A stretch of 20,138 bases of DNA from Pedobacter sp. UBA5917 (GTDB lineage: Bacteria > Bacteroidota > Bacteroidia > Sphingobacteriales > Sphingobacteriaceae): the NCBI RefSeq assembly GCF_002432345.1, contig NZ_DJDT01000243.1:1-20138 (forward strand), given 5' to 3'. A program made the position numbers and the translations under genes. The notes beneath the pieces were generated by a model, which had not been told where the DNA came from, made no database searches, and was given only the letters and a program-made list of their open reading frames with translations. Shown one piece after another: positions 1-7,548 of this stretch. Numbering within the stretch: position 1 is the stretch's first letter; each line of letters begins with the position of its first letter.

Positions 1-581
1 GTGGCGGAAGTGCCATTGCTGCCATTTCGCCTGTTATATTGGCTAAAGAAAAGCAGGTTTCTGTGGCCTTGGGCTGCATATTTATTTTTAATGCGCTTGC
101 ACTGTTGGTTTTTCCAATAGTTGGACATTATTTCAATCTTTCCCAAAACCAGTTTGGTTTGTGGTGCGCTATTGCCATACACGATACGAGTTCGGTGGTA
201 GGCGCGGCAAGTAAATATGGCGCTAAAGCTTTAGAAGTAGCTACCACAGTAAAACTGGCACGTGCACTTTGGATTATCCCGGTTGCTTTTCTTTCCACAT
301 TTTTGTTTAAAAACCCTTCAAAGAAAATCAGTTTCCCTTATTTTATTCTGTTGTTCGTTATTGCTATTGTAGTCAATACTTATCTTCCGGTAATGGCAGT
401 GCTAAGTCCATATTTAACCGCTATGGCCAAATGCGGATTAACACTTACTTTGTTTCTGATCGGTGCAGGGCTTTCGAGAAAAACATTATTCTCCGTTGGC
501 TTTAAACCTTTGTTACAGGGGCTGTTGCTCTGGGTCTTAATTTCTGTAATTGCGCTGTATGCTGTGGCGCAGTTAGGATAG
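1..581 (+). CDS. YeiH/UPF0324-family putative sulfate exporter, C-terminal part
   Basis: The gene enters from the left edge; the frame is open from base 3 and stops with TAG at 579-581. About 192 residues are visible. They begin with GGSAIAAISPVI, a glycine/serine-rich re-entrant-type segment typical of YeiH (UPF0324, Cons_hypoth698) membrane proteins, followed by IAIHDTSSVVGAA, the other conserved stretch of this family. At least five hydrophobic spans follow (near codons 20-40, 80-100, 108-130, 135-157 and 165-190). The family is annotated as a putative sulfate or anion exporter of the inner membrane, but the substrate is rarely demonstrated. The gene converges on the next one, with only 13 bp between the stops. 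The family call is secure; the substrate is inferred. Confidence 0.85.
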   Translation, partial: GGSAIAAISPVILAKEKQVSVALGCIFIFNALALLVFPIVGHYFNLSQNQFGLWCAIAIHDTSSVVGAASKYGAKALEVATTVKLARALWIIPVAFLSTFLFKNPSKKISFPYFILLFVIAIVVNTYLPVMAVLSPYLTAMAKCGLTLTLFLIGAGLSRKTLFSVGFKPLLQGLLLWVLISVIALYAVAQLG

Positions 582-594
582 AGGTGTAAAATGA

Positions 595-1005
595 CTATAA
601 ATATCTGTCTTTCTCCTCAATCTGCAGGTCGTTAATGCTTGCAAACCTTTTCTGCATCAGGCCATTTTCGTCAAATTCCCAAAGTTCGTTTCCGTAACTG
701 CGGTGCCATTGGCCGGTAGCATTGCGCCACTCGTATTCGAACCTTACTGCAATGCGGTTTCCGGCAAAGGTCCAAAGCTCTTTTTTAAGTTTATAATCAA
801 GTTCTTTTTCCCATTTACGGGTTAAAAATGCTTTTACTTCTTCACGGCCGTTGATAAAATCAGTACGGTTGCGCCATTCGGTATCGATGGTGTAGGCCAA
901 ACATACCCTTTCCGGATCACGGCTGTTCCATGCATCTTCGGCCATCTGTACTTTTTGCAATGCGGTTTCGTGTGTAAATGGCGGTAAAGGCAGTTTTTGT
1001 TCCAT
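595..1005 (-). CDS. DUF1348 NTF2-like (SnoaL-fold) protein
   Basis: A soluble protein of 136 residues from ATG 1005. An in-frame TTG at 1032 would add nine residues, but it lies inside a good TAGTTTTG promoter box, so ATG 1005 is preferred. The sequence has the DUF1348 pattern: FTHETALQKVQMAEDAWNSRD, then a W-R-NRTDFI-G-EE-FL-KW core, RFEYEW, and GNELWEFDENG with an INDL tail. These are NTF2-like cone-shaped folds that usually bind small hydrophobic ligands or act as simple isomerases. No catalytic role is established for this family, so function is unknown. It is a single-gene unit, convergent with the transporter. The neighbouring accessory enzymes suggest a role in xenobiotic or stress metabolism, but that is inference. 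Confidence 0.85.
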   Translation of the reverse strand: MEQKLPLPPFTHETALQKVQMAEDAWNSRDPERVCLAYTIDTEWRNRTDFINGREEVKAFLTRKWEKELDYKLKKELWTFAGNRIAVRFEYEWRNATGQWHRSYGNELWEFDENGLMQKRFASINDLQIEEKDRYL

Positions 1006-1029
1006 GGTTTTAAAGTCGATATTTTTTAT

Positions 1030-1061
1030 CAAAACTATACATGATATTTAACCGTTCCAAA
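1030..1061 (-). promoter_or_regulatory. Bacteroidota-type promoter of the DUF1348 gene
   Basis: On the minus strand TTTG (1058-1061) lies 20 bp from TAGTTTTG (1030-1037), a full match to the Bacteroidota TTTG / TAnnTTTG consensus. Transcription would begin near 1024, leaving a leader of about 20 nt before ATG 1005. The box overlaps the alternative TTG start at 1032 and argues against it. Confidence 0.65.
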
Positions 1062-1158
1062 TGATTTAAAAAGATTAATGCCATCATTATTTGTGATTGA
1101 TATAATGGTGATTTTTACAGAACAGCATAAGCGTACTACAGGTATGATTTGTGCAAGG

Positions 1159-1198
1159 CCCGGTGCACCAATACAGGAGCACCGGGGGATATTTTTTT
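1159..1198. terminator. Hairpin downstream of the epoxide hydrolase gene
   Basis: A perfect 8-bp GC-rich stem (1159-1166 with 1179-1186) with a 12-nt loop is followed on the plus strand by a run of seven T (1192-1198). The gene ending nearby (stop at 1211) is on the minus strand, where the U-tract is missing. It may still end that transcript, or act on antisense transcripts. Confidence 0.45.
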
Positions 1199-1210
1199 AA
1201 AATTCAGCAT

Positions 1211-2353
1211 CTATAAACTATAGAAAAAGCTTCGGAGCTCATTTACCCAGGCATCGGGTACTTCCAATGCTGCGAAATGACCACCTTTTTCCATTTTATT
1301 AAAACGCTTTACATTAACCATTCGTTGTGCCCATTCTATCGGCACCGGTGCTTCTGCCGGGAATATACTTACCGCAGTTGGCGTTTTCACGTATTCGGCC
1401 GAAGGCGAAGGCTGGCCCGACCATCCTGCCCTTGCATTTTCGAGGTAAGTGCGGATAGAAGTATTAATGGTTTGACTTACCCAGTAAATCATGATATTGG
1501 TAATTAGTTCATCTTTGGTAAAGCTATTTTCAATATTGCCATCGGTATCGCTCCAACTGTTAAATTTTTCAGTTATCCAAGCGGCAAGCCCTGCGGGCGA
1601 ATCGTTAAGTCCATAACCCAATGTTTGCGGTTTTGTAGATTGGATCATATTATATGCGCCTTCTGTATACCACCATTGCTGGATAAACTGGCCAAACTCC
1701 TGTTCCGGAGCCGACATTGTAGACCAGTCTTCCTGTCCGTTAGGGTAACCTACATCCGTAAGGTGGATGGCGATAACCCGGTCGGGCTGCTGATTGGCGA
1801 GCGATTTGGTTACAATTGCGCCGATATCGCCACCTGCAGCATAATATTGTTCGTAACCTAAAACCGCTGTCATCAGTTTCGCCCATAAAGCTGCTACCTG
1901 ATCTGTATTAAGGGCTACGCGGTCTGAAAAACCGAAACCTGGCAGGGAAGGTATAATCAGGTCAAAAGATTGTTCGCTATTGCCATCTGCACTTTGCGGA
2001 TCGGTTAATAAAGGGATTACCTTATAAAACCGGTAAAAACTATCAGGCCAGCCATGGGTTAGTAAAAGTGGCTTCGGATTTTTGCCCTTGCCTTTAATGT
2101 GGATGAAATGGATGTTAATGCCATCTATTTCGGCTTTAAACTGTGGGATTGCATTCAGTGCCGATTCATGTTTACGCCAGTCGTAATCTTTTTGCCAATA
2201 GGTAAGCAGTTCTTTTAAATAAGTAGGGTTGGTGCCATAATTCCATTCGGCTCCTTCAGGCTCATCTGGCCAACGGGTGTGCTGTAGGCGGTTCTGTAGA
2301 TCATTGAGTACGGTTTGATCAACCTCGATTTTAAATGGGGTGATGTTTTTCAT
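1211..2353 (-). CDS. Epoxide hydrolase (EHN-type alpha/beta hydrolase)
   Basis: A 380-residue protein of normal length for microsomal-type (EHN) epoxide hydrolases, which open epoxides to vicinal diols by way of a covalent ester. Residues 1-90 match the N-terminal epoxide hydrolase domain (PFKIEVDQTVLNDLQNRL, then TRWPDEPEG and WNYGTN). HGWPDS at 100-105 is the oxyanion-hole motif. D176 in GGDIG is the expected nucleophile and H359 in KGGHFAALE the expected base. The cap contains EGAYNMIQSTKPQTL and LNDSPAGLAAWI, both typical of the family. There is no signal peptide, so it should be cytoplasmic. It appears monocistronic: a terminator for the upstream gene lies at 2477-2500. The physiological epoxide is unknown. 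Confidence 0.92.
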   Translation of the reverse strand: MKNITPFKIEVDQTVLNDLQNRLQHTRWPDEPEGAEWNYGTNPTYLKELLTYWQKDYDWRKHESALNAIPQFKAEIDGINIHFIHIKGKGKNPKPLLLTHGWPDSFYRFYKVIPLLTDPQSADGNSEQSFDLIIPSLPGFGFSDRVALNTDQVAALWAKLMTAVLGYEQYYAAGGDIGAIVTKSLANQQPDRVIAIHLTDVGYPNGQEDWSTMSAPEQEFGQFIQQWWYTEGAYNMIQSTKPQTLGYGLNDSPAGLAAWITEKFNSWSDTDGNIENSFTKDELITNIMIYWVSQTINTSIRTYLENARAGWSGQPSPSAEYVKTPTAVSIFPAEAPVPIEWAQRMVNVKRFNKMEKGGHFAALEVPDAWVNELRSFFYSL

Positions 2354-2416
2354 AGTTTGGTTTTTAGATAGGAAATTGTATTTAAAAATATAAAATTGTC
2401 TTTATCTTTTTAAACA

Positions 2417-2459
2417 GAACAGTCATAAAAATTTACCAAACTGGTTAAGGAACAGTTTG
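2417..2459. promoter_or_regulatory. Possible operator upstream of the epoxide hydrolase gene
   Basis: Between the upstream terminator and the start at 2353 there is a 7-9-7 inverted repeat, CAAACTG (2437-2443) with CAGTTTG (2453-2459). GAACAGT also occurs twice (2417-2423 and 2450-2456). No clear TAnnTTTG box is seen. This is a weak candidate for a regulator site. Confidence 0.25.
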
Positions 2460-2476
2460 TTGAGCGTATTTAAAGC

Positions 2477-2500
2477 AAAAAAGCCATCATTGCTGATGGC
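2477..2500 (-). terminator. Rho-independent terminator of the DHFR-like gene
   Basis: On the minus strand GCCATCA (2494-2500) pairs with TGATGGC (2483-2489) across a 4-nt loop and is followed by six T (2482-2477). It lies 24 bp after the stop at 2524. Nearly the same stem is used at 9531-9548. Confidence 0.85.
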
Positions 2501-2523
2501 CCATGCAAGGTTTTATGTATCGT

Positions 2524-3075
2524 TTAACCAATCGGCGCATAAGTGATTTCTATTACGCCATTATCGAGTTGTTTTATAGCTTTACGTTCCAAACCTGCCG
2601 ATATCCCTTCGGTAAATAAACGTTTTCCGCTTCCCATAATATGCGGTTGGATCATCAGTTTCAGTTCATCAATTAAACCTTCCTTTAATAAACTCTTTAC
2701 GAGGGTAGCACTGCCCTGGATCAGTATATTCCCTTCACCACTTGATTTTAGGGTTTTAATGGTATTGATAATATCCTGGTCGATAATGGTCGAATTTTCC
2801 CAGCCTGCTTCCTGCATCGTGCCCGATACCACATACTTTTCGGTCTGGTTCAGTTTGTCGGCAACACCCATTTCATTGTTTTTAAGCGACGACCAATAAG
2901 GAAATAACATTTCGTAGGTTTTGCGGCCATATAACATGGTTGTGCAATCGTGGATATTTTCAGCGATCAAAGCACCGCGGCTATCACTGTGGTAGGGATT
3001 GAACCATTCGGCCATTGAACTGGCGTCGGAGATGCCATCTAACGACATCCATTCTGTTGCGATTATCTTTCTCAT
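2524..3075 (-). CDS. DHFR/RibD C-terminal family reductase, copy 1
   Basis: A 183-residue member of the RibD C-terminal/DHFR-like family (the YwjB, YyaP type). It starts MRKIIATEWMSLDGISD, carries the family's YGRKTYEMLFPYW strand-helix and the ILIQGSATLVKSLLKEGLIDELKLMIQPHIMGSGKRLF segment, where NADPH and pterin-like ligands bind in relatives. These proteins are predicted NADPH-dependent reductases; few have known substrates, and this one is not expected to be the essential FolA. A TAATTTTG box sits 17 bp upstream of the start and a strong terminator follows, so it can be transcribed alone, although the AraC-family gene lies just upstream on the same strand. A diverged second copy is at 5074-5667. 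Confidence 0.88.
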   Translation of the reverse strand: MRKIIATEWMSLDGISDASSMAEWFNPYHSDSRGALIAENIHDCTTMLYGRKTYEMLFPYWSSLKNNEMGVADKLNQTEKYVVSGTMQEAGWENSTIIDQDIINTIKTLKSSGEGNILIQGSATLVKSLLKEGLIDELKLMIQPHIMGSGKRLFTEGISAGLERKAIKQLDNGVIEITYAPIG

Positions 3076-3092
3076 CGTGTTTAAATTTTAAT

Positions 3093-3100
3093 CAAAATTA
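3093..3100 (-). promoter_or_regulatory. -7 box of DHFR-like gene copy 1
   Basis: TAATTTTG on the minus strand, 17 bp before the ATG at 3075. No TTG is found at the usual upstream distance, so the promoter may be weak or activator-dependent. Confidence 0.5.
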
Positions 3101-3142
3101 GTATGGGAAAGGGGGGCGAAAATAGAACAGAACCGACAAAAT

Positions 3143-3949
3143 TTATTTTTCAGGTGCGTAACCGGAGCGCAATGCAAGGTAATCTTTAGGGCTTAAACCT
3201 GTAAATTCCTTAAATACGCGGATAAAATGGCTCTGATCAGAAAAGCCATGCTGGTAGGCTATGTCGCCCAGTTTGCTGAACTCAAAATGATTGAGCTGCT
3301 GGAAAGCCGCATGGAACTGGCATATCCTTTTATATTGTTTTGGTGAAATGCCGATATGATCTTCAAAAAGCCGTTGCACTGACCTTTCGGTACTAAAAAG
3401 GTTTTCCCTGAGCGCAGTTAATGCAGTGGCACTGGTATTTTTTTGGAGAGCAGAGGTGGCAAAAGCAATCCGGCTATAATCAATGGTATCACTGGCGATC
3501 TGCTGTAAAAGAAAAGCATTGATCAGTTTTAGCTGTTCGTCAACCGGACCGGCATTTAAAAGCTGCTCCTGCAGGCCGATCGCTTTTGCCGGTTGCAGTT
3601 CGTTTACATCAATAAGTGTGTCGGTTAGTTCGGCGGCGGCAATGCCAAACACGGCCTTAACCGCAAAGGAATGAAGAAAATAAGCGATTAAAACAAAATG
3701 GTTATCAATATGGAGATTGGAAGGGGCAATTGCCTGTCCGTACAAACTGAGGTGGTTTACGGCATCTCCGTTCCGCCGCCCCTTTGTGTTTTGGAATATC
3801 AGGGTTGGTGCACCGTTGGCATAAAGCGGTAGCATAAAATCCGATCGATTGTCTCTGTACTCCAGTACCATGATGCTCCTTACATAAGAAGAAAGTGCAG
3901 GGGGTGGAAGCAATGACCTGATATTCAAAACCTGTATTTTTATTACCAT
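3143..3949 (-). CDS. AraC-family transcriptional regulator
   Basis: A 268-residue regulator. Residues 1-160 form a sensor region beginning with LLPPPALSSYVRSIMVLEY, typical of Bacteroidota AraC proteins with a DUF6597-like N-terminus. The C-terminal 95 residues hold the double helix-turn-helix: FSTERSVQRLFEDHIGISPKQYKRICQF, then GDIAYQHGFSDQSHFIRVFKEFTGLSPKDYL, an excellent match to the AraC signature. It lies 67 bp upstream of the DHFR-like gene in the same orientation and is divergent from the alpha/beta hydrolase gene, so either could be a target. The AraC-style direct repeats near 6186, 7496 and 8239 are other possible targets. Ligand unknown. Confidence 0.93.
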   Translation of the reverse strand: MVIKIQVLNIRSLLPPPALSSYVRSIMVLEYRDNRSDFMLPLYANGAPTLIFQNTKGRRNGDAVNHLSLYGQAIAPSNLHIDNHFVLIAYFLHSFAVKAVFGIAAAELTDTLIDVNELQPAKAIGLQEQLLNAGPVDEQLKLINAFLLQQIASDTIDYSRIAFATSALQKNTSATALTALRENLFSTERSVQRLFEDHIGISPKQYKRICQFHAAFQQLNHFEFSKLGDIAYQHGFSDQSHFIRVFKEFTGLSPKDYLALRSGYAPEK

Positions 3950-4101
3950 GAAGATAATAAATGATGGTCCAAATTAAAAATTATCTAACGAAACGCAGAA
4001 AAACAACAATTTTCAAATAAAAGGGTACTTAAAGTCTTTTATTTCATGTTAAGAATAGGCTTGTCGGAATTTGCCCCCTAAGTTGTCGCTTCCTCACGCG
4101 A

Positions 4102-4129
4102 TTGAATTCTGAAATGAGCTTCATATTTG
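4102..4129 (+). promoter_or_regulatory. Promoter of the secreted alpha/beta hydrolase
   Basis: TTG (4102-4104) lies 17 bp from CATATTTG (4122-4129), a close match to the Bacteroidota consensus. Transcription would begin near 4135, downstream of the in-frame TTG at 4102. That makes ATG 4162 the likely start codon. Confidence 0.6.
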
Positions 4130-4161
4130 TATTGATAACAAGATTAAAACTAAAAAACGAT

Positions 4162-5034
4162 ATGAAAAATTTATTTAACACCAGGAATTCCCTTAAAGCA
4201 TTACTGCTTATCATAATGGTGATGTGCAGCGTAATGCGATCGAATGCACAGATCAAACCTGTTAACAGCGGTTATGCACCGGCCAACGGCACCAAAGTTT
4301 ATTATGAAGTTTATGGACAAGGAAAGCCCATCATTTTACTGCACGGCGCTTTTATGACCATCGGTATGAATTGGGGCCAATTGATCCCCGAGTTATCCAA
4401 AACCAGAAAAGTAATTGCCATTGAATTACAGGGGCATGGGCATACACCGTATTCAGATCGGAAACTAGCACATGCCACCTTGGCAAAAGATGTGCTTGGG
4501 GTAATGGATTACCTGAAAGTTGACAGTGCCGATGTGGTAGGTTATAGTTTTGGTGGTGCCATTGCTTACGAATTTGCCATACAGAACCCAAAACGTTTAA
4601 ATAAACTTGTCATTATTTCTTCAACCTATAAAAGCACAGGTTGGCTGCCTGAGATAAACAATGCTTTTAAAAACATGAAACCAGAACTCTTTGAAAACAG
4701 CCCAATGAAAACTGCTTATGATGCCGTTGCACCCGATAAAACAAAATGGATTCCGTTTTTAAAACAGATGATGGCATCGGCAGGAGAGCCATTTGATTTA
4801 GGTGAAGCCAATATTGCTAAAATCACCTCACCGGTATTGATTATAGCAGGCGACAATGATGGTTTGGATAAAATTGAACTGGCTAAAACCTATCAGTTAC
4901 TGGGCGGTGGAAAAGTTGCCGATTTCGGTGTAATGCCAAAATCCCAATTGGCCATTGTGTCAGGGCAGGGACATGTGAGCCTGATGATGCAGACCAAAAC
5001 AATTTTGGGGTATCTGGATGGTTTTTTGAAATAA
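4162..5034 (+). CDS. Secreted alpha/beta hydrolase
   Basis: A 290-residue precursor from ATG 4162. The longer reading from TTG 4102 is rejected because the promoter falls within it and because ATG 4162 begins a clean signal peptide: charged MKNLFNTRNS, hydrophobic LKALLLIIMVMCSVM, and probable cleavage after SNA (residue 29). The mature protein is an alpha/beta hydrolase fold: HGAF oxyanion region at 61-64, nucleophile S129 in GYSFGG, acid D231 or D233 in AGDNDG, and H271 in GQGHVSL. The substrate is unknown; relatives include esterases, haloperoxidase-like and lactone hydrolases. The export signal places it in the periplasm or outside. It precedes the second DHFR-like gene by 39 bp, on the same strand, and may be co-transcribed with it. 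Confidence 0.9.
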   Translation: MKNLFNTRNSLKALLLIIMVMCSVMRSNAQIKPVNSGYAPANGTKVYYEVYGQGKPIILLHGAFMTIGMNWGQLIPELSKTRKVIAIELQGHGHTPYSDRKLAHATLAKDVLGVMDYLKVDSADVVGYSFGGAIAYEFAIQNPKRLNKLVIISSTYKSTGWLPEINNAFKNMKPELFENSPMKTAYDAVAPDKTKWIPFLKQMMASAGEPFDLGEANIAKITSPVLIIAGDNDGLDKIELAKTYQLLGGGKVADFGVMPKSQLAIVSGQGHVSLMMQTKTILGYLDGFLK

Positions 5035-5073
5035 ATAGATAAAATAATAAGTTAAACTATAAATCAAGGCGAT

Positions 5074-5667
5074 ATGAGAAAGATAACTGTTTTAACCATG
5101 CTTACACTAGACGGTGTAATGCAGGCACCAGGCGGCCCTGAAGAAGATACATCGGGCGGTTTCGAATATGGAGGCTGGACGGCATCCTACGGTGATGAGA
5201 TTTTTGGAAAGATTATACAGGAAGAGCTAAAACCCGCTGAATATCTTCTGGGTAGAAAAACATTTGAAATTTTCGAATCCTACTGGCCGCAGCATGCCGG
5301 TTTTTGGCCGGGCATTAACGATGGTGCCAAGTATGTCCTATCTGAGACCAGGGAAAAATCGGATTGGAAAAATACCAATTTCCTTAAAAGTGTGGAAGAT
5401 ATCAAAAAACTTAAAAATTCGGAGGGCGGCGATATCCAGGTTTGGGGAAGTAGCGAACTGATCCAGCTTTTGCTTAAGAACGACCTGGTTGATGAACTCC
5501 GACTTAAAATTTACCCCTTAACACTGGGGCAGGGGAAAAAACTGTTCGAAAACGGCACCATTCCGGCTGCGCTTAGCCTAACAGAAAGCGTGGTAACGCC
5601 AAGTGGGGTAATTATTGTAAGTTATAAAAGGGCAGGAGAGGTAAAAACGGGTACTGTGGGGGCTTAA
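5074..5667 (+). CDS. DHFR/RibD C-terminal family reductase, copy 2
   Basis: A 197-residue protein of the same family as 2524-3075 but clearly diverged. MRKITVLTMLTLDGVMQAPGG is the classic start of the YyaP/YwjB group. YLLGRKTFEIFESYW and IQVWGSSELIQLLLKNDLVDELRLKIYPLTLGQGKKLFENG give the cofactor-binding core. It carries a longer glycine-rich loop after residue 15 (GGPEEDTSGGFEYGGW) than copy 1. A predicted cytoplasmic NADPH-dependent reductase of unknown substrate. An AAGG stretch 8-11 bp before ATG 5074 could aid ribosome binding. It follows the hydrolase by 39 bp, so an operon is likely. Confidence 0.88.
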   Translation: MRKITVLTMLTLDGVMQAPGGPEEDTSGGFEYGGWTASYGDEIFGKIIQEELKPAEYLLGRKTFEIFESYWPQHAGFWPGINDGAKYVLSETREKSDWKNTNFLKSVEDIKKLKNSEGGDIQVWGSSELIQLLLKNDLVDELRLKIYPLTLGQGKKLFENGTIPAALSLTESVVTPSGVIIVSYKRAGEVKTGTVGA

Positions 5668-5718
5668 TAGGTAGATTTAGAAAAAGATCCAGACCAAAGC
5701 CATATCACATCAGGAGTT

Positions 5719-5752
5719 AAAAACAGCCTTCCGTTTTCCCCGGAAGGCTGTT
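5719..5752 (-). terminator. Terminator between convergent genes
   Basis: A perfect 11-bp stem (5722-5732 with 5742-5752) with a 9-nt loop. On the minus strand the descending arm runs into five T, so it best serves the DsrE-like gene, whose stop is at 5763. It may also stop the plus-strand operon, although the U-tract on that side is poor. Confidence 0.8.
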
Positions 5753-5762
5753 ATGGAAAAGA

Positions 5763-6128
5763 TTAGAAAATAAGGATATCGTAGCCTTCGTTCCTAAGGT
5801 TTAAGAAACTTGGTAAACCAGGGGTTCCGGGTACTTCATTGTCATTTAAAAGATCATAACCCGATACCTCGGTACCAAATACGGCAACACATCCTTTAGA
5901 AAGACCGTGAACATAATCTTTTACTTCTGCATAAAGTCCGTTAACCGGATGTTCAGGTTTCTCAAGCTGCTCAGGCCATCTTATTCCTGCACCCTGAAAA
6001 ATGATTTTTACCTCTTCACCTGCGTGTTTAAATTCGTATGCCGATGCCAAAGCGTTGAATACGCGACCAAGTGCTTCCTCTGAACCAGCCTTGGGATCAG
6101 AAAGGATAATAACTGCTGTTTTTTTCAT
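5763..6128 (-). CDS. DsrE-family protein
   Basis: A 121-residue protein of the DsrE/DsrF-like fold. MKKTAVIILSDPKAGSEEALGRVFNALASAYEF gives the first strand and helix, VKIIFQGAGIRW the second. One cysteine, C80, lies in LSKGCVAVFG, near the position where sulfur-carrier relatives hold a persulfide cysteine, but the surroundings differ from TusD/DsrE and a relay role is not shown. It is cytoplasmic. It is a single-gene unit with its own terminator. Its upstream region carries the same regulatory block as the flavin oxidoreductase gene next door, so the two are probably induced together. Function uncertain; a role in thiol or electrophile stress is inferred. Confidence 0.8.
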   Translation of the reverse strand: MKKTAVIILSDPKAGSEEALGRVFNALASAYEFKHAGEEVKIIFQGAGIRWPEQLEKPEHPVNGLYAEVKDYVHGLSKGCVAVFGTEVSGYDLLNDNEVPGTPGLPSFLNLRNEGYDILIF

Positions 6129-6149
6129 AAAGAATAATTATTTACACTG

Positions 6150-6217
6150 CAAAGGTGTGGCGATATTGCTTGTTTAAGAATGGATGATTTTTACTTTGTA
6201 ATAGAGATTTTTACTTT
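6150..6217 (-). promoter_or_regulatory. Direct-repeat operator and -7 box of the DsrE-like gene
   Basis: A 12-bp word, GATTTTTACTTT (plus strand), occurs exactly twice, at 6186-6197 and 6206-6217, a 20-bp spacing. After a 28-bp gap comes CACCTTTG (6150-6157, minus strand), a fair -7 box, then ATG 6128. There is no TTTG at the -33 position. Bases 6149-6195 align without gaps to 7459-7505 in front of the OYE gene, with 18 consecutive identical bases at 6178-6195. This fits an activator of AraC type. Confidence 0.7.
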
Positions 6218-6251
6218 ATCGGTTATAGCGTAATACTGTGCACAAATGTTG

Positions 6252-6290
6252 AAAAAGCAAAAGCGGACCTCTGTAAAAAGATCCGCTTTT
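6252..6290 (-). terminator. Terminator of the flavin oxidoreductase gene
   Basis: A perfect 9-bp stem (6259-6267 with 6282-6290) around a 14-nt loop. On the minus strand it is followed by a T-rich tract ending near 6252. It lies 39 bp after the stop at 6329. Confidence 0.75.
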
Positions 6291-6328
6291 GGAATTGTTG
6301 AGTTTTAAAGGTAAACTACGTTTTTTTG

Positions 6329-7414
6329 TTAAGAGCCTGGCCGAACAAAAGTCTGCCATCCGCGCATGGTTTCGATAAAGCGCTCGCTCAGCCCTCCTTT
6401 ACGCAGGTATTCGGCTGTTACAGGCAACTTCGGACTATCGTACATCGGATTTGCCTTTACCTGTAAAGGAAAGTCGCGCTGAAGAATGCCTGCCCTTGCA
6501 ATAAGAACAAAATCGCATCCTTCATCCAGCAGCTGCGCTGCACGTTGGGCACTCATTATTTTGCCGGCGGCACCCAGGCGTACACCTTTTCGGGGAAGTT
6601 CGGTAAAAACGCTGAGCATGGTTTTCCCCTGGTACATTCCCTCTCTAACCAGCTGGGCCGAATCCCATAGGGCAAGGTCGAGATAGTCGATCAGCTCACG
6701 GTCAAAAATCTCTGCCGTAACTTCTCGTAACTCTTCTAACCGCAGGCCATACCGCTCGATGGATAATCGCCAGCCTATCTGGAAATCAGGTCCGCAGGCC
6801 TTTCTGATTCCTTCAATAACCTCAATGGTGAAACGTGCCCTGTTTTCCATGCTTCCACCATATTTGTCACTGCGGTCGTTTAAATTGGGCGACATAAATT
6901 CCGATAGTATCCAGCCGAAGGCACCATGCACAGAAATTCCGTCGAAACCTGCCAATTGTGCCCTTTTTGCTGCGGCAATAAAGCTATCGCGGATCCGCTC
7001 TACCTCTTCAGTGCTGATCGCCCTCACACCAGGTATCGTTTTACCAGAGGCAGGGGCCGGTATGCCACCTACTTCGGGCCGCGCACGGTGCCCTGCATGG
7101 TGCAATTGTACTGCCGATAATGCACCGCCCGCGCGTATGGTTTTCGCCATTTGTGTAAGGCCCGGAAGATGATCGTCGCTATGGATACCCAATTGGCGCT
7201 CGAATGCTATGCCACCGGCTTCAACGGTTGATGCACTGGTTTGTATCAATCCGTAAAAACCCTGTGAGAGCTGCTCCATCCAGGATTGGTCGTATTCGGA
7301 TGCCGTACCGTCGTAATCGCTCTGCTGACTGGTTAAGGGTGCTAGCATGAAACGGTTTCTCATTGCCGGACCATGCAGCAATGTGAGTGGCTTAAAAAGA
7401 TCAGAAACAGACAT
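6329..7414 (-). CDS. Old Yellow Enzyme-family NADH:flavin oxidoreductase
   Basis: A 361-residue FMN-dependent TIM-barrel enzyme of the OYE family, which reduces activated C=C bonds of enals, enones and similar electrophiles with NAD(P)H. Visible parts: MRNRFMLAPLTSQ strand 1, VQLHHAGHRA, the signature GFDGISVHGAFGWILSEFMSPNLNDRSDKYGGSMENRARF at 156-195, IGWRLS, and C-terminal DFVLIARAGILQRDFP, which holds the FMN phosphate. One oddity: the substrate-anchoring pair is usually H-x-x-H or H-x-x-N, but here it is H163-G-A-F166. Cytoplasmic and monocistronic; its upstream block matches that of the DsrE-like gene. Family certain; substrate unknown. Confidence 0.93.
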   Translation of the reverse strand: MSVSDLFKPLTLLHGPAMRNRFMLAPLTSQQSDYDGTASEYDQSWMEQLSQGFYGLIQTSASTVEAGGIAFERQLGIHSDDHLPGLTQMAKTIRAGGALSAVQLHHAGHRARPEVGGIPAPASGKTIPGVRAISTEEVERIRDSFIAAAKRAQLAGFDGISVHGAFGWILSEFMSPNLNDRSDKYGGSMENRARFTIEVIEGIRKACGPDFQIGWRLSIERYGLRLEELREVTAEIFDRELIDYLDLALWDSAQLVREGMYQGKTMLSVFTELPRKGVRLGAAGKIMSAQRAAQLLDEGCDFVLIARAGILQRDFPLQVKANPMYDSPKLPVTAEYLRKGGLSERFIETMRGWQTFVRPGS

Positions 7415-7459
7415 TCTTTTAAATTTTGTGGTTTTACTTTTATAGAATTTAATCTACCG

Positions 7460-7525
7460 CAAAGATGCCCCGATGGCCATTTATAGAGAATGGATGATTT
7501 TTACTATTTAATGGATCTTTTACTT
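7460..7525 (-). promoter_or_regulatory. Direct-repeat operator and -7 box of the OYE gene
   Basis: TTTTACT occurs at 7499-7505 and 7518-7524, 19 bp apart, within GATTTTTACT and GATCTTTTACT. CATCTTTG (7460-7467, minus strand) is the -7 box, 28 bp from the first repeat, exactly as in front of the DsrE-like gene. No -33 TTTG is present. The predicted leader before ATG 7414 is about 40 nt. Confidence 0.7.
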
Positions 7526-7548
7526 GAGGGGGAATCTTTTATTGTAAT

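Noticed and set aside
1006..1032. Longer N-terminus of the DUF1348 protein from TTG 1032
   Set aside because: The TTG lies inside a good TAGTTTTG promoter box paired with TTTG at 20 bp; ATG 1005 fits family length and leaves a normal leader.
4102..4161. N-terminal extension of the alpha/beta hydrolase from TTG 4102
   Set aside because: The promoter falls in this stretch, and ATG 4162 starts a proper signal peptide that the extension would bury.
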